49,940 nt of DNA, from assembly GCF_030692605.1 (NCBI RefSeq), contig NZ_JAUYUD010000081.1, positions 1 to 49,940 on the forward strand. Direction: 5' to 3'. The stretch comes from Lutibacter sp. Lineage in GTDB: Bacteria; Bacteroidota; Bacteroidia; Flavobacteriales; Flavobacteriaceae. This document shows, piece by piece, positions 16,592-25,499 of the stretch (within the stretch, counting starts at the first letter, position 1; the number at the start of each line of letters is the position of its first letter). A program made the position numbers and the translations under genes. The notes under the pieces were generated by a model, which was given only the letters and a program-made list of their open reading frames with translations, was not told the DNA's origin and did not search any database.

Positions 16592-17440
16592 TTAACCGAA
16601 TCTACCTGTAATATAATTTTCTGTTTGTTTTTTTTCTGGATTTGTAAATATCTTTTTTGTTTTATCAAATTCAATTAATTCTCCCAAATAAAAAAATGCA
16701 GTATAATCACTAATTCTAGATGCTTGCTGCATATTATGTGTTACAATAATAATAGTATATTCTTCTTTTAAATGATGTATTAATTCTTCTATTTTTGCCG
16801 TAGAAATAGGATCTAAAGCTGAAGTTGGTTCATCCATTAATATAATGGAAGGTTTAACAGCTAAGGTTCTTGCAATACATAAGCGTTGTTGTTGTCCACC
16901 AGATAATGCTAAAGCCGATTTTTTTAAATCACCCTTTACTTCTTCCCAAAGATCGGCTTGTCTTAACGCTTTTTCAACACGTTCATTAAGAAATTTTTTG
17001 TCAGTTATTCCCTGAATTTTTAGTCCGTAAGCAACATTTTCAAAAATCGATTTAGGAAAAGGATTCGGCTTTTGAAAAACCATTCCAATTTCTTTTCGAA
17101 GCTCTTCAACATTTATTTTTTTCTTATAAATATTATCCTCATTTATTTTAATTTTTCCTTCCATTTTAAATCCTTCAACATAATCGTTCATTCTATTAAA
17201 TAAACGAAGGAATGTAGATTTTCCACATCCAGAAGGACCAATAAAGGCTGTTACTGTATTTGGTTTTATAGTCATATCAATACCTTTGATTGCCATAAAA
17301 TCACCATACCAAACCTTAACATCTTTCGCTTCTATTCGTGATGCTTGATTTAATTCAGTCCCATCTTTACTGCTAATAGTATTTAAATCAATTTTTCTAT
17401 CTGCTATTTTATTCATTGTTATTTCCATTTCTTCTGCCAT
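16592..17440 (-). CDS. pstB: Phosphate ABC transporter ATP-binding protein
   Basis: 282 residues. It powers PstSCA phosphate import. ABC motifs are all present: Walker [10 protein letters not shown] (68-76), Q-loop [10 protein letters not shown] typical of PstB, signature LSGGQQQR, Walker [13 protein letters not shown], and the switch His in VTHNM. The frame from ATG 17440 overlaps the end of pstA by 22 bp. A second ATG at 17416 (MNKIADRK) lies 2 bp after the pstA stop and is an equally plausible start. Confidence 0.95.
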   Translation of the reverse strand: MAEEMEITMNKIADRKIDLNTISSKDGTELNQASRIEAKDVKVWYGDFMAIKGIDMTIKPNTVTAFIGPSGCGKSTFLRLFNRMNDYVEGFKMEGKIKINEDNIYKKKINVEELRKEIGMVFQKPNPFPKSIFENVAYGLKIQGITDKKFLNERVEKALRQADLWEEVKGDLKKSALALSGGQQQRLCIARTLAVKPSIILMDEPTSALDPISTAKIEELIHHLKEEYTIIIVTHNMQQASRISDYTAFFYLGELIEFDKTKKIFTNPEKKQTENYITGRFG

Positions 17441-18273
17441 TTATTTCTAAAATAAACTGCGATACCATTCATAACGAAGGTAATTAATAATAAAATAATA
17501 ATTGCTGCTGCTGCATTTTCAATAAATCCATGCTGAGGCCTTGAAATCCAGTTAAATATTTGAATTGGCAATACAGAAAATTCATCTAATGGGTTTGATG
17601 GAGCAAATGGAACGTATGCTAAAGCACCTACAACAATTAAAGGAGCTGTTTCTCCAACGGCTCTAGAAAGTGCTAAAATTACTCCTGTTAAAATACCACC
17701 GCCAGATGCAGGTAATAATTGATACCAAATTGTTTGCCATTTTGAAGCGCCCAATGCATAAGAAGCGTCTCTAATTGATTTTGGAACGGCTTTTACAGCT
17801 TCTCTTGTTGCCACAATTATAATGGGTAAAATTAAAAGTGATAAGGTTAAAGCTCCTGCTAGAACACTTGCTCCAAGACTCATAATTCTTACAAAAACCT
17901 CTAATCCTAATAATCCATATATAATTGAAGGAACTCCTGCCAGGTTCGAAATATTTATTTCTAATATTGCTGAAAGCCTATTCTTTTTACTATATTCTTC
18001 CAAATAAACTCCTGCTGCAACACCAACTGGAACTGCTATTATGGTGGTTAGCAATAATATCCAGATACTTCCCATTAATGCAGTATAAATACCAGATTTT
18101 TCTGCTTTTCTTGAAGGTAAATCAGTAATAAACGCCCAATCTATTCTACTAATCCCATCAATTAAAATATCCCCAATAAATAGGACTAATAAAACGAGTC
18201 CAATTAAAGTACAAGCTATTCCCCAGTATTTGAATAGCTGATCTTTCAATCTGTTTTTTTGAATGCTATTCAT
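17419..18273 (-). CDS. pstA: Phosphate ABC transporter permease PstA
   Basis: 284 residues with six predicted membrane segments. It carries the ABC permease EAA loop ([20 protein letters not shown]) and the PstA-type ending [17 protein letters not shown]. It forms the inner-membrane phosphate channel with PstC. It overlaps pstC by 8 bp at 18266-18273 and runs into pstB, so the three are translationally coupled. Confidence 0.94.
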   Translation of the reverse strand: MNSIQKNRLKDQLFKYWGIACTLIGLVLLVLFIGDILIDGISRIDWAFITDLPSRKAEKSGIYTALMGSIWILLLTTIIAVPVGVAAGVYLEEYSKKNRLSAILEINISNLAGVPSIIYGLLGLEVFVRIMSLGASVLAGALTLSLLILPIIIVATREAVKAVPKSIRDASYALGASKWQTIWYQLLPASGGGILTGVILALSRAVGETAPLIVVGALAYVPFAPSNPLDEFSVLPIQIFNWISRPQHGFIENAAAAIIILLLITFVMNGIAVYFRNKWQKKWK

Positions 18274-19144
18274 ATTTTTCTTGGTATTTTTTTCTTATTT
18301 GGTAACTAATTGTGTTAAGTAAAAATGTAAACGCGAACAATGTGATTCCTGCAGCAAAAATAGTTTTATACTCTATGGAACCATGTTGAACATCTCCTAA
18401 ACTAACTTGTATAATAAATGCGGTAATAGTTTCTACAGGAACCGTTGGGTCTAATGTTAATCTTGGCTGCTGTCCTGCAGCTATTGCTACAATCATGGTC
18501 TCCCCTATGGCTCTTGAAATTGCTAATATAATTGATACAATAATACCTGATGAAGCCGCTGGAACAACAACCTTAAAAGCAGTTTGAAATTTAGTTGCAC
18601 CCATACCATAGGAGGCTTCTCTCAAATCCTTTGGAACTGCATATAAGGCATCTTCACTAAGGGAAGATATAAAAGGAATAATCATGATTCCCATTACAAT
18701 ACCTGCAGAAAGGGAATTAAATCCCGATAAATTTGGCATAAATTGTTGTAAAAAAGGAGTTACAACAATTAATGCGAAAAACCCATAAACTACAGTTGGA
18801 ACGGCTGCTAATAGTTCTAATAGTGGTTTTATAGTTTTTCTAAAACTTTTTGGAGCATACTCACTTAGATAAATACTTATAGATAAGCCAATTGGAAGCG
18901 CTACAGAAATTGCAATGAATGAAGTTAGTAATGTACCTGAAAGTAATGGAAGGATACCGTAATGTTTATCGGTAAACAATGGTGTCCATTGAGTGTCTGT
19001 GAAAAAATCAAAAATTGAAACTTCCTTAAAAAAACTAACAGCTTCGATAGCAAGAACTAAAATAATTCCAACTGTTACCGCAATGGTTATTAAAGCACTT
19101 GATAAAAGTGATTTTTCAATTATAAGTTCTTTTATTCTACGCAT
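18266..19144 (-). CDS. pstC: Phosphate ABC transporter permease PstC
   Basis: 292 residues with six membrane segments and the EAA loop ALYAVPKDLREASYGMGATK. The segment TDTQWTPLFTDKHYGILPLL is characteristic of the PstC periplasmic loop. It pairs with PstA to form the phosphate channel. The frame can be extended one codon to TTG 19147, but ATG 19144 is the natural start. It is separated from pstS by a terminator-like hairpin. Confidence 0.94.
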   Translation of the reverse strand: MRRIKELIIEKSLLSSALITIAVTVGIILVLAIEAVSFFKEVSIFDFFTDTQWTPLFTDKHYGILPLLSGTLLTSFIAISVALPIGLSISIYLSEYAPKSFRKTIKPLLELLAAVPTVVYGFFALIVVTPFLQQFMPNLSGFNSLSAGIVMGIMIIPFISSLSEDALYAVPKDLREASYGMGATKFQTAFKVVVPAASSGIIVSIILAISRAIGETMIVAIAAGQQPRLTLDPTVPVETITAFIIQVSLGDVQHGSIEYKTIFAAGITLFAFTFLLNTISYQIRKKYQEKYE

Positions 19145-19163
19145 CAAATTTTATATAAACAAG

Positions 19164-19193
19164 AAAACAGCTAACAATAAAGTTAGCTGTTTT
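19164..19193 (-). terminator. Intra-operon hairpin between pstS and pstC
   Basis: Perfect 12-bp arms AAAACAGCTAAC (19164-19175) and GTTAGCTGTTTT (19182-19193) with a 6-nt loop. On the minus strand it follows the pstS stop and ends in TTTTC. It probably stops or stabilises part of the pstS mRNA, so that the binding protein is made in excess over the permease. Confidence 0.65.
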
Positions 19194-19214
19194 ATCTTAA
19201 TTTATTCCTTTTCA

Positions 19215-20168
19215 TTATTTATTTTTAGCAACAAAAGCTTTTAAATTTTCTTTTTGCTTTGTATATAGTTCCGCAGGTAAAGGAATATAACCTACATCTT
19301 TAGATAATTTTCCAGCATTGTCAATATAAAAATTAACAAATTCTATAACTTCAGGAGATTTTACAGATGTGCTGTTTACATAGATAAACAAAGGCCTCGA
19401 TAATGGACTATAAGTTCCATTTCTAACTGTTTCTAAAGTAGGTTTTACAACTGTTTCTCCGTTATGCACACCAATTAATGTTAATTTATCTTTGTTTTCA
19501 GTATAATAAGCTAAACCAAAGAAACCTAATGAAAATTTATCCCCGGCAATTCCTTGCACTAAAACGTGATCATCTTCACTTGCTGTAAAATCACCTCTAC
19601 TTGAACCGCTTTTACCAACAATAGCTTCAGTAAAGTAATCAAATGTTCCTGAAGCAACACCAGGTCCAAACAAATGAATTTCTTCATTTGGCCACTCTGG
19701 ACGAATTTGATTCCATTTCATTATTTTCCCTTGGGCTGCAGGCTCCCAAATTTTCTTTAATTCTTCAACTGTAAAACTGTCTACCCAAGTATTTTTTGGG
19801 TTTACTAATACCGCTAAACCATCGTAAGCAACTTCCAATTCTAAATAATTGATATTGTTTTCTTTACAAGCAGCAATTTCTTTATCTTTAATTGGGCGAG
19901 ATGCATTTGATAGGTTGGTTTCTCCTCTTGAAAATTTTTGAAAACCACCTCCGGTTCCCGAAACTCCAATAGTTACTTTTACATTTGGCTGAACATTTCT
20001 AAATTCTTCAGCTACAGCTTCGGTTATTGGAAAAACAGTACTCGACCCGTCAATACTAATTGTTCCTTCTAATTGTGTTGTTTCAGAATTGTTTTCTTTT
20101 TGTTCTTTTTTGTTTCCACAAGCGCCCATAATTAATGTTATGGACAGAATAAATACTAATTTTTTCAT
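19215..20168 (-). CDS. pstS: Phosphate-binding lipoprotein PstS
   Basis: 317 residues. A lipoprotein signal ([16 protein letters not shown], lipidated Cys17) is followed by the PstS fold. Phosphate-contacting segments are visible: [34 protein letters not shown], and [21 protein letters not shown]. It captures phosphate in the periplasm for PstCA. A candidate Pho box with a TTTG-type -7 element lies 31-65 bp upstream. The porin gene ends about 100 bp upstream on the same strand. Confidence 0.94.
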   Translation of the reverse strand: MKKLVFILSITLIMGACGNKKEQKENNSETTQLEGTISIDGSSTVFPITEAVAEEFRNVQPNVKVTIGVSGTGGGFQKFSRGETNLSNASRPIKDKEIAACKENNINYLELEVAYDGLAVLVNPKNTWVDSFTVEELKKIWEPAAQGKIMKWNQIRPEWPNEEIHLFGPGVASGTFDYFTEAIVGKSGSSRGDFTASEDDHVLVQGIAGDKFSLGFFGLAYYTENKDKLTLIGVHNGETVVKPTLETVRNGTYSPLSRPLFIYVNSTSVKSPEVIEFVNFYIDNAGKLSKDVGYIPLPAELYTKQKENLKAFVAKNK

Positions 20169-20198
20169 ATTTGTCTATGTTAATTTAATTTAATTTTA

Positions 20199-20232
20199 CA
20201 AAAAAATGATTTAATTGTAAAGTTTATGTTAA
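20199..20232 (-). promoter_or_regulatory. Candidate Pho box and promoter of pstS (site A)
   Basis: GTAAA at 20217 and GTTAA at 20228 are 11 bp apart (ATTAA continues the phase at 20239). On the coding strand this reads TTAACATAAACTTTACA, like the Bacillus PhoP-type TTAACA-N5-TTTACA. Ten bp further down is TTTTTTTG (20206-20199), a partial TAnnTTTG. Confidence 0.55.
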
Positions 20233-20273
20233 CTGAGAATTAATTGTTTAATATTTTTTATAAAATGATTTAA

Positions 20274-21281
20274 TTATAATTTAAATTCAGCATTTAAAAA
20301 CACCAACGATTTATTATCTAAAGTACTGTTGTCGAAACTAAACCCTTGATAATTTAATGAAAATTTAATTCCTTTTAAAGCATTGTACTGTATCCCTGTG
20401 ATAATCCGCTCACCGTCCTTTCCATAATTCCAAGCATTTACATCTCCGCTTAAGGTATTTGATTGTAATTGATCATATCTTCCAAAAATTTCAAATTTGC
20501 CATTAAATGCATAGGTAGAATAGATTGAAAAACCATCTAAATTATGATCATTTGCGGCAGTAGAATAGGTTTTACCGTTATTAAGTTTATTGTATTCTGC
20601 TCCTATTCTCCAATTTTCAAAATTATAACCTGCAAAAACGCCAATAGTAGTAATTGCATCTGAATTATCTGAAGATTGGCTATCAAACATAACCGATGTG
20701 GTAAGTCCTTTAACAGGTTTGTAAACTAAATTTACTCCAAATTTTTGATTTCCATCATTATCTTGTAAATTTCTAAAACCTTCACCATTGGTAACTGTAA
20801 CATTCGCCAATAATTTCTCACTTAAAGCAATTTCTGCATTAATTCCTAAGTCTGCCGTTGGACCAAATCCGTTTGCATCTTGAAACGAATTAAAAACATA
20901 TCGGTAACCCCAAAATTTTTCTTGTTCACTAAATTGATTCATTCCAATCAATCCCATACTAAGTATTAAACTTGGCGCCACTTTCCAATCTAATTGAGCA
21001 ATTTTTGCAAAAGCAGTATAACTACTTCCGCCAGTATTGTTACCAACATCGAACGTAACATTTACTGAAACATCTTTCGAAATGTTATATTTATAGCCCA
21101 AATAAGCTCTTTTTAATTCAAAAGCACTTGTTTTTGTTGCATTTTTAGTAAAATCAACGTGATAATTCCAAAATATTCTTAAAATTGGTTCTCCGTTTGG
21201 TTTAAACTCTTCATTTGAATTTTGAGAAAATGAAGCAAGTGATAAAATGAGGGCAGTTAAAAATAATAATTTTTTTTTCAT
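20274..21281 (-). CDS. Phosphate-locus outer-membrane porin
   Basis: 335 residues with a signal peptide (MKKKLLFLTALILSLASFS) and alternating beta-strands to the end (VFLNAEFKL). The aromatic-girdle pattern and segments such as FELKRAYLGYKYNISKDVSVNV resemble the OprO/OprP-like porin group. It likely lets phosphate cross the outer membrane to PstS, which is encoded next on the same strand. Phosphate selectivity is an inference from position. The leader is long: the nearest convincing Pho box (site B) is about 255 bp upstream. Confidence 0.75.
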   Translation of the reverse strand: MKKKLLFLTALILSLASFSQNSNEEFKPNGEPILRIFWNYHVDFTKNATKTSAFELKRAYLGYKYNISKDVSVNVTFDVGNNTGGSSYTAFAKIAQLDWKVAPSLILSMGLIGMNQFSEQEKFWGYRYVFNSFQDANGFGPTADLGINAEIALSEKLLANVTVTNGEGFRNLQDNDGNQKFGVNLVYKPVKGLTTSVMFDSQSSDNSDAITTIGVFAGYNFENWRIGAEYNKLNNGKTYSTAANDHNLDGFSIYSTYAFNGKFEIFGRYDQLQSNTLSGDVNAWNYGKDGERIITGIQYNALKGIKFSLNYQGFSFDNSTLDNKSLVFLNAEFKL

Positions 21282-21517
21282 TCGAATATTGTTTTTTTAG
21301 TATAAACTAAAAATCGAAAATTTTCAATTTACTTTATAAAAGTAAGGTTTTATTAATAATTTCTTAGATGCTAGTGAAGAAAAATAATAATTTTTAATTC
21401 ATTACCACATTTTGCGGGAAAAGTTTTTTTATTGAAAAATTATAATGAAAATCAAAAAAAGAGTAATTTACTAATGCTTTTTTCTTTTGATTCATCTCGT
21501 ATTAGTTTTTGTCGCTG

Positions 21518-21562
21518 CAAAGAACTAAAACGTTTGTTAAATTAACGTTAAGAGTGTGTTAC
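21518..21562 (-). promoter_or_regulatory. Candidate Pho box and promoter of the porin (site B)
   Basis: GTTAA at 21536, GTTAA at 21547 and GTTAC at 21558 are spaced exactly 11 bp. Ten bp below the lowest is GTTCTTTG (21525-21518 on the minus strand). The same geometry is seen at sites A and E. The inferred TSS falls near 21510, at the edge of the inverted repeat. Confidence 0.5.
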
Positions 21563-21583
21563 GAATTCAATAAAGTTTAAATT

Positions 21584-21660
21584 AAAAAAAAGGCTACCCA
21601 AGAGAGGTAGCCTCAACATTTCATAATTTAGTCGACAAAAACTAATAGATTATATGAAAA
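21584..21660 (-). ncRNA. 3' portion of a putative small RNA upstream of the porin
   Basis: Inferred from the orphan terminator. The 3' part would carry TATTAGTTTTTGTCG, perfectly complementary to CGACAAAAACTAATA at the expected 5' end of the porin mRNA. The 5' end cannot be fixed; weak promoter-like octamers occur at 21805-21812 and below site C. It would fit a leader RNA just as well. Confidence 0.35.
21591..21613 (-). terminator. Orphan minus-strand terminator in the non-coding interval
   Basis: AGGCTACC (21591-21598) pairs perfectly with GGTAGCCT (21606-21613) over a 7-nt loop. On the minus strand the stem is followed directly by a run of T, so it is oriented to end a minus-strand transcript. 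No gene lies upstream for 540 bp on that strand. Confidence 0.7.
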
Positions 21661-21954
21661 GATATATTTTAAATATAGCACAAAAATCAAGTAATAAATT
21701 CAATTAAATGTGACCCAAACATTATCTAATTATTAAATATTTCTTTTAAATTTTATTTATCCATTATTAGCTAGGGTTATGGTTTGAGTTTTGTTTTGGG
21801 AATACAATATTAATTAAAAATGGATTTTTTTAAAAGAATTGAGTTATAGCTCCCTCATTTTAGGATTTTTATTTTTAGATATTTGTGATATATGAGAAGA
21901 TTTTTTTATCTCATAAAATTAACAGATTAGCTCTTGAAATTAAAAAAACACAAT

Positions 21955-21970
21955 GTAAAGTTAATGTTAA
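21955..21970. promoter_or_regulatory. Candidate Pho box (site C)
   Basis: GTAAA at 21955 and GTTAA at 21966, 11 bp apart. The sequence GTAAAGTTAATGTTAAC is nearly identical to site A at pstS. It has no clear -7 element at the expected distance, so its target is uncertain (the putative minus-strand RNA or the plus-strand gene at 22156). Confidence 0.45.
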
Positions 21971-22064
21971 CACAAATTAATATTACAAATACAACTATTT
22001 CAGGTGTAAATTACGATTTCATAAGTGTCAGTATATCAAATATATAACACATATTTTAAAAAAC

Positions 22065-22120
22065 TTAATGTAAACTTAACGTTAACTTTAAGTAAATAAA
22101 AAGCAAATTGCCTACATTTA
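22065..22120 (+). promoter_or_regulatory. Candidate Pho box and promoter of the YwqK-like gene (site D)
   Basis: Three in-phase words: GTAAA 22070, GTTAA 22081, GTAAA 22092 (coding-strand TTAAT/TTAAC/TTTAA at 22065/22076/22087). A -7 element TACATTTA lies at 22113-22120, 21 bp past the last TTWAN word, i.e. one turn further than at sites A, B, E and F. The gene starts 35 bp below. Confidence 0.5.
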
Positions 22121-22155
22121 TAATGTGTAAAAAAAAACTTAAAACAAAATAGACC

Positions 22156-22503
22156 ATGAAAACATTTATAAACCTCGTTGTAATGTTGTTTTGTATCACA
22201 GCATTTTCACAAGAACAAAAAGCAGTATATCAAAAAATGGAGAACAATTTGGTAAAAGTCACCTATTATTTTGCCGATAACAGTACCATTGTTGAACGAG
22301 AAGGGTATTTCAATAAAGAAGGTAAATTGCATGACACGTGGATCAGCTATGATTTACAAGGAAACAAAAAAGCGATTGCCACCTATAATAATGGCATAAA
22401 AGAAGGTGTCTGGACTTATTTTAAAACCGATAAAATAAACGTTGTTACCTACCAGGGAAACAAAATAATCCATGTTGAAGAAAAAACGTTGGTTGTTAAT
22501 TAA
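22156..22503 (+). CDS. Small secreted YwqK/MORN-like protein
   Basis: 115 residues with a signal peptide (MKTFINLVVMLFCITAFSQ). The body holds two MORN/YwqK-like units (EGYFNKEGKLHDTWISYDLQG and ATYNNGIKEGVWTYF; Gly-x-Trp and Asn-Gly turns). Flavobacteria encode many such exported proteins of unknown role; similar repeats are annotated as YwqK-family antitoxins, but no toxin is near. A triple Pho-type array upstream suggests induction by phosphate limitation. It is followed by a 40-bp perfect palindrome that serves as terminator. Confidence 0.7.
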   Translation: MKTFINLVVMLFCITAFSQEQKAVYQKMENNLVKVTYYFADNSTIVEREGYFNKEGKLHDTWISYDLQGNKKAIATYNNGIKEGVWTYFKTDKINVVTYQGNKIIHVEEKTLVVN

Positions 22504-22523
22504 CGAAAAAAATAATTATGATT

Positions 22524-22563
22524 AAACAAAAAGGCTGAAATTTAAATTTCAGCCTTTTTGTTT
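22524..22563. terminator. Bidirectional terminator, 40-bp perfect palindrome
   Basis: The arms AAACAAAAAGGCTGAAATTT (22524-22543) and its exact complement (22544-22563) abut with no spacer. It lies between convergent genes ending at 22503 (+) and 22582 (-), with A and T runs at both edges. Confidence 0.85.
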
Positions 22564-22581
22564 TTATGTACCAGCTTTTTT

Positions 22582-25398
22582 TTATAAGCTAAGACTGTAT
22601 CCCAAGGAAAATGCTATTCCTGGTTTTCTGAAGGAAAATGGTTGTGCTACAGCTCCGTAAGAATCGTACAAACTTTGTCGTTTTTCATCCAAAATATTGT
22701 CAACTTTTAAACTTATGGAAGATTTACCCTCTTTATCCAATGTTTTTGAAAAATTGAAATTCAAACTGTTGAAAGGCTGCACATAAACATCTGGGTTTTG
22801 CCCAAAACCAACAACTTCAAGCGTTTTTCCCTGCACGTTGAAAAACATTCCAGTTTCCAATCCCATTGTTTTATTATTGTAATTTAATCCAGCATTTACA
22901 AGAAACGGTGATTGCCCTTGCAATTGTCTTGTGTCGTCAATAACTTCTCCGTCACGGGCAAAAGTTTGTCTGGAATCAAATTCTTGATTTACGCCCTTAT
23001 TCATTTTTATTTTGGAATCGATGATGGAAAGGTTTACGTTTAAGCTCAGGTCTTTTAAACTTTCAGAAATAAAGTTGAAATTCTTTCTTGCCTCAAACTC
23101 AAAACCAAAAACTGTTGCCGATGGCGAGTTTCTTGGCGTAAATTGGTTTGGTGCAATCACAGAAAATGCAACCAGCTCAATAGGATTCTTAAAACTTTTA
23201 TAAAAAGCGCTTATCGCAAACATTTGCGCCTGTTCGCCATACTTTTCAAACCTAAAATCGACATTGTCAATATAAGAAGGTTTTAAGTCAATGTTCCCCA
23301 AAAACATCACCCCTGTAAGCAAATCGGGAATTTGAACCACCGACAATTCCTTAAAACTTGGCCTTGCAGTGGTTTTAGAATACGACATTCTGATGTTTAT
23401 GGCATCATTGTATTCATAAATGAAATTTGCAGAAGGGAAAAAATCCATTTCTTCAAGGGTATTTTCATTGTCATATATTTGGCTGCCTAAATTATTTTGG
23501 CCCGTAAAGAAAGTGGTGAAATACTCTGCCCTTACCCCCAAAATAGTTCTCAATTTTTCTCCAATTTTAAATTCATTGGAAACATAGGCCGCCGCAGTGT
23601 TTTGATTGGCATCAAAAGAGTTTGCAGGTTCAAAATTACCACGAATATAGGAACCTGAATTGGTGGATGGCGTCCATATATTTTCATCGGCCAATATGGT
23701 GTTTGGGTCGCCGCCAAATACCGTCGGACTTATATTTCTAAAAGCAATTTCGTAATTGTAAACCGAATAATCACGCTGTTTATAACTGTACAACCCTCCA
23801 AATTTAAATACCGCCTTGCTCGAAAAAAGATCGTATTTTTTTGTAAAATCTATTTTTCCAACTGCATTTATTTCTTCCAAATTCCGCCAAATTCTGTTAG
23901 GAAAACCGGCATCTGAACTGATGGTAAATCCGTCAGGCAATTTTATAAAAGTGGTCAACCTAACATCTTTATCATAAACTCTGGAATAGGTTGGCGATAT
24001 TTTCCATTCTGTAATAAACGAGGCGTCTTCACTGGTGTTTTTACCCGATAAAAGCACATTGGTAATGGCGCGTTCTGTATATTCCAAATTGTCTTTTACA
24101 ACATCTATCGCGTTTGAAATCTCCGTTTTTTGATCAAATAATGCAGCTCTGCTTTCACCATTTTGAATGTGCAAAAAGTTAAGATTGTATTTTGATTTTA
24201 GGGTTTTATAAGACAAACCCGTTAAAACAGAGGCCAAAACATTATTTGTGCCAATATCTCCTCTTTGTCTTCTGTCAAAACGAAGCTCAAATTCGTCTCT
24301 TTCTTCAGGTTTTTGATAAATCCCGTTTTCAAAACCTTCATAAAAATTGGTGGTGTTTTTGTAATCAACAGAAGCTATAAAACCGAGTTTATTGTCTTTA
24401 ACATCAAACTGATTTCCATAATTAAAACCAAAACCAAAATCGGGAAAACTTATTTTTTGCTCCGTGGCCAGCGTCCTGTTAAAAGCGCGCGTAATCGGCT
24501 CTAAAGTTCTGTTTTTTACTGATGCTGGATTTGGGATAATTTGCGCTGTTGAAATTGGAATACCTCTGGCGCCATCATCAAATCCCAAAAAGTCTGTTCT
24601 GCCTCCTTCATAAGTTAAATAATTATCTTTTAAATGCATACTCGGATTAAAACCTCCTGAAACAGAAAATTCCATTTGCTTTTGTGAAGGAAAATCTTTG
24701 GTCACAATATCAATAACGCCACCCGTAAAATCGGCTGGTAAATCGGCGGAAGCAGACTTAATAACGAGAATATTTTCTAAAATATTGGTTGGGAAAATAT
24801 TCATTTGAATGGTATTTTTATCGGGATCCAGCCCTGGAATATCCATGCCGTTTAAAATAGATTTTGTGTATCTGTCGCCCAAACCCCTGACATAAACATA
24901 CTTTCCGTCCTGAACAGAAACCCCAGGAACGCTTTTTATGGCAGAAGCGATATTGCTGGCGCCGGTTTTGTTGATGCTCGCAATAGACAAACCGTCTATT
25001 AATGTCGCCGATTTCTTCTGATAAGATAATATGGATGCTTCGGTATTTTGTCTGGCTGAAGAGGTAACCATCACTTCCTTCAACAAAACCGAAGAATTTA
25101 AGGTGACATTTATGGTTGACACCTGATTGTTTTTAATGCTTACTCCTGTTATTTCTTTTGATTCATAGCCAATAAATGAGAAAACAATGGTATAAACTCC
25201 TTCTTTAAGTTTTAAAGCATAAAGACCCTCAAAATCTGATGTAGTTCCTTTTTCTGTGCCTTTTACCGAAACATTGGCAAATGCAAGAACATCATTATAT
25301 TCACCATCCAAAATTTTTCCCGTTACTTTTCCTGATTGTGCTTTCATCACTTGTATAGCTATTAAACACACAATTATAAGAATCCCTTTTTTTAACAT
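22582..25398 (-). CDS. TonB-dependent outer-membrane receptor, probably phosphate-regulated
   Basis: 938 residues. Signal peptide to about residue 20, a carboxypeptidase-like regulatory domain (GKVTGKILDGEYNDVLAFAN; SFIGYESKEITG) to about residue 110, a plug domain (IASAIKSVPGVSV, YVYVRGLGDRY, GGVIDIVTKDFP), then a 22-strand-type barrel ending FSLGYSLSL. It imports a substrate driven by TonB/ExbBD. It follows the beta-helix lipoprotein gene on the same strand, separated by a hairpin at 25443-25477. A sampled 60-base stretch (24961-25020) has 27 G/C against 18 in one from dgt, hinting at foreign origin. The substrate is unknown. The Pho-type arrays upstream of the operon suggest a phosphate-containing ligand or a cofactor needed under phosphate stress. 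Confidence 0.85.
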   Translation of the reverse strand: MLKKGILIIVCLIAIQVMKAQSGKVTGKILDGEYNDVLAFANVSVKGTEKGTTSDFEGLYALKLKEGVYTIVFSFIGYESKEITGVSIKNNQVSTINVTLNSSVLLKEVMVTSSARQNTEASILSYQKKSATLIDGLSIASINKTGASNIASAIKSVPGVSVQDGKYVYVRGLGDRYTKSILNGMDIPGLDPDKNTIQMNIFPTNILENILVIKSASADLPADFTGGVIDIVTKDFPSQKQMEFSVSGGFNPSMHLKDNYLTYEGGRTDFLGFDDGARGIPISTAQIIPNPASVKNRTLEPITRAFNRTLATEQKISFPDFGFGFNYGNQFDVKDNKLGFIASVDYKNTTNFYEGFENGIYQKPEERDEFELRFDRRQRGDIGTNNVLASVLTGLSYKTLKSKYNLNFLHIQNGESRAALFDQKTEISNAIDVVKDNLEYTERAITNVLLSGKNTSEDASFITEWKISPTYSRVYDKDVRLTTFIKLPDGFTISSDAGFPNRIWRNLEEINAVGKIDFTKKYDLFSSKAVFKFGGLYSYKQRDYSVYNYEIAFRNISPTVFGGDPNTILADENIWTPSTNSGSYIRGNFEPANSFDANQNTAAAYVSNEFKIGEKLRTILGVRAEYFTTFFTGQNNLGSQIYDNENTLEEMDFFPSANFIYEYNDAINIRMSYSKTTARPSFKELSVVQIPDLLTGVMFLGNIDLKPSYIDNVDFRFEKYGEQAQMFAISAFYKSFKNPIELVAFSVIAPNQFTPRNSPSATVFGFEFEARKNFNFISESLKDLSLNVNLSIIDSKIKMNKGVNQEFDSRQTFARDGEVIDDTRQLQGQSPFLVNAGLNYNNKTMGLETGMFFNVQGKTLEVVGFGQNPDVYVQPFNSLNFNFSKTLDKEGKSSISLKVDNILDEKRQSLYDSYGAVAQPFSFRKPGIAFSLGYSLSL

Positions 25399-25442
25399 CT
25401 CTTTATCTTATTATCTTATTTAAAAATATTATATAAATGAAC

Positions 25443-25477
25443 AAAATGTCCATAGCCAAAACAGGCATGGACATTTT
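25443..25477 (-). terminator. Intergenic hairpin between lipoprotein and TonB receptor
   Basis: AAAATGTCCAT (25443-25453) pairs perfectly with ATGGACATTTT (25467-25477). The T-run on the minus strand is short, so this may be an attenuator or 3' stabiliser that favours the lipoprotein over the receptor. Confidence 0.5.
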
Positions 25478-25499
25478 ATTTTAAAGTTTTAAAATTATA

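Larger units (their letters stand above)
21500..21647. repeat. 15-bp inverted repeat flanking a Pho box and a terminator
   Basis: TATTAGTTTTTGTCG (21500-21514) and CGACAAAAACTAATA (21633-21647) are perfect inverted copies 118 bp apart. Between them lie site B and the terminator stem. Two readings are possible: a pairing region shared by two minus-strand RNAs, or the terminal repeats of a 148-bp mobile element with TA target duplication. Confidence 0.6.
21282..22155. other. 874-bp non-coding regulatory interval between porin and YwqK-like gene
   Basis: No reading frame here looks real. It holds Pho-type arrays at 21536-21562 (B), 21955-21970 (C) and 22070-22096 (D), a minus-strand terminator at 21591-21613, and a 15-bp inverted repeat at 21500-21514/21633-21647. 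The terminator needs a minus-strand transcript that starts above 21613 although no gene lies there, which points to a small RNA or a long attenuated leader. Confidence 0.6.
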
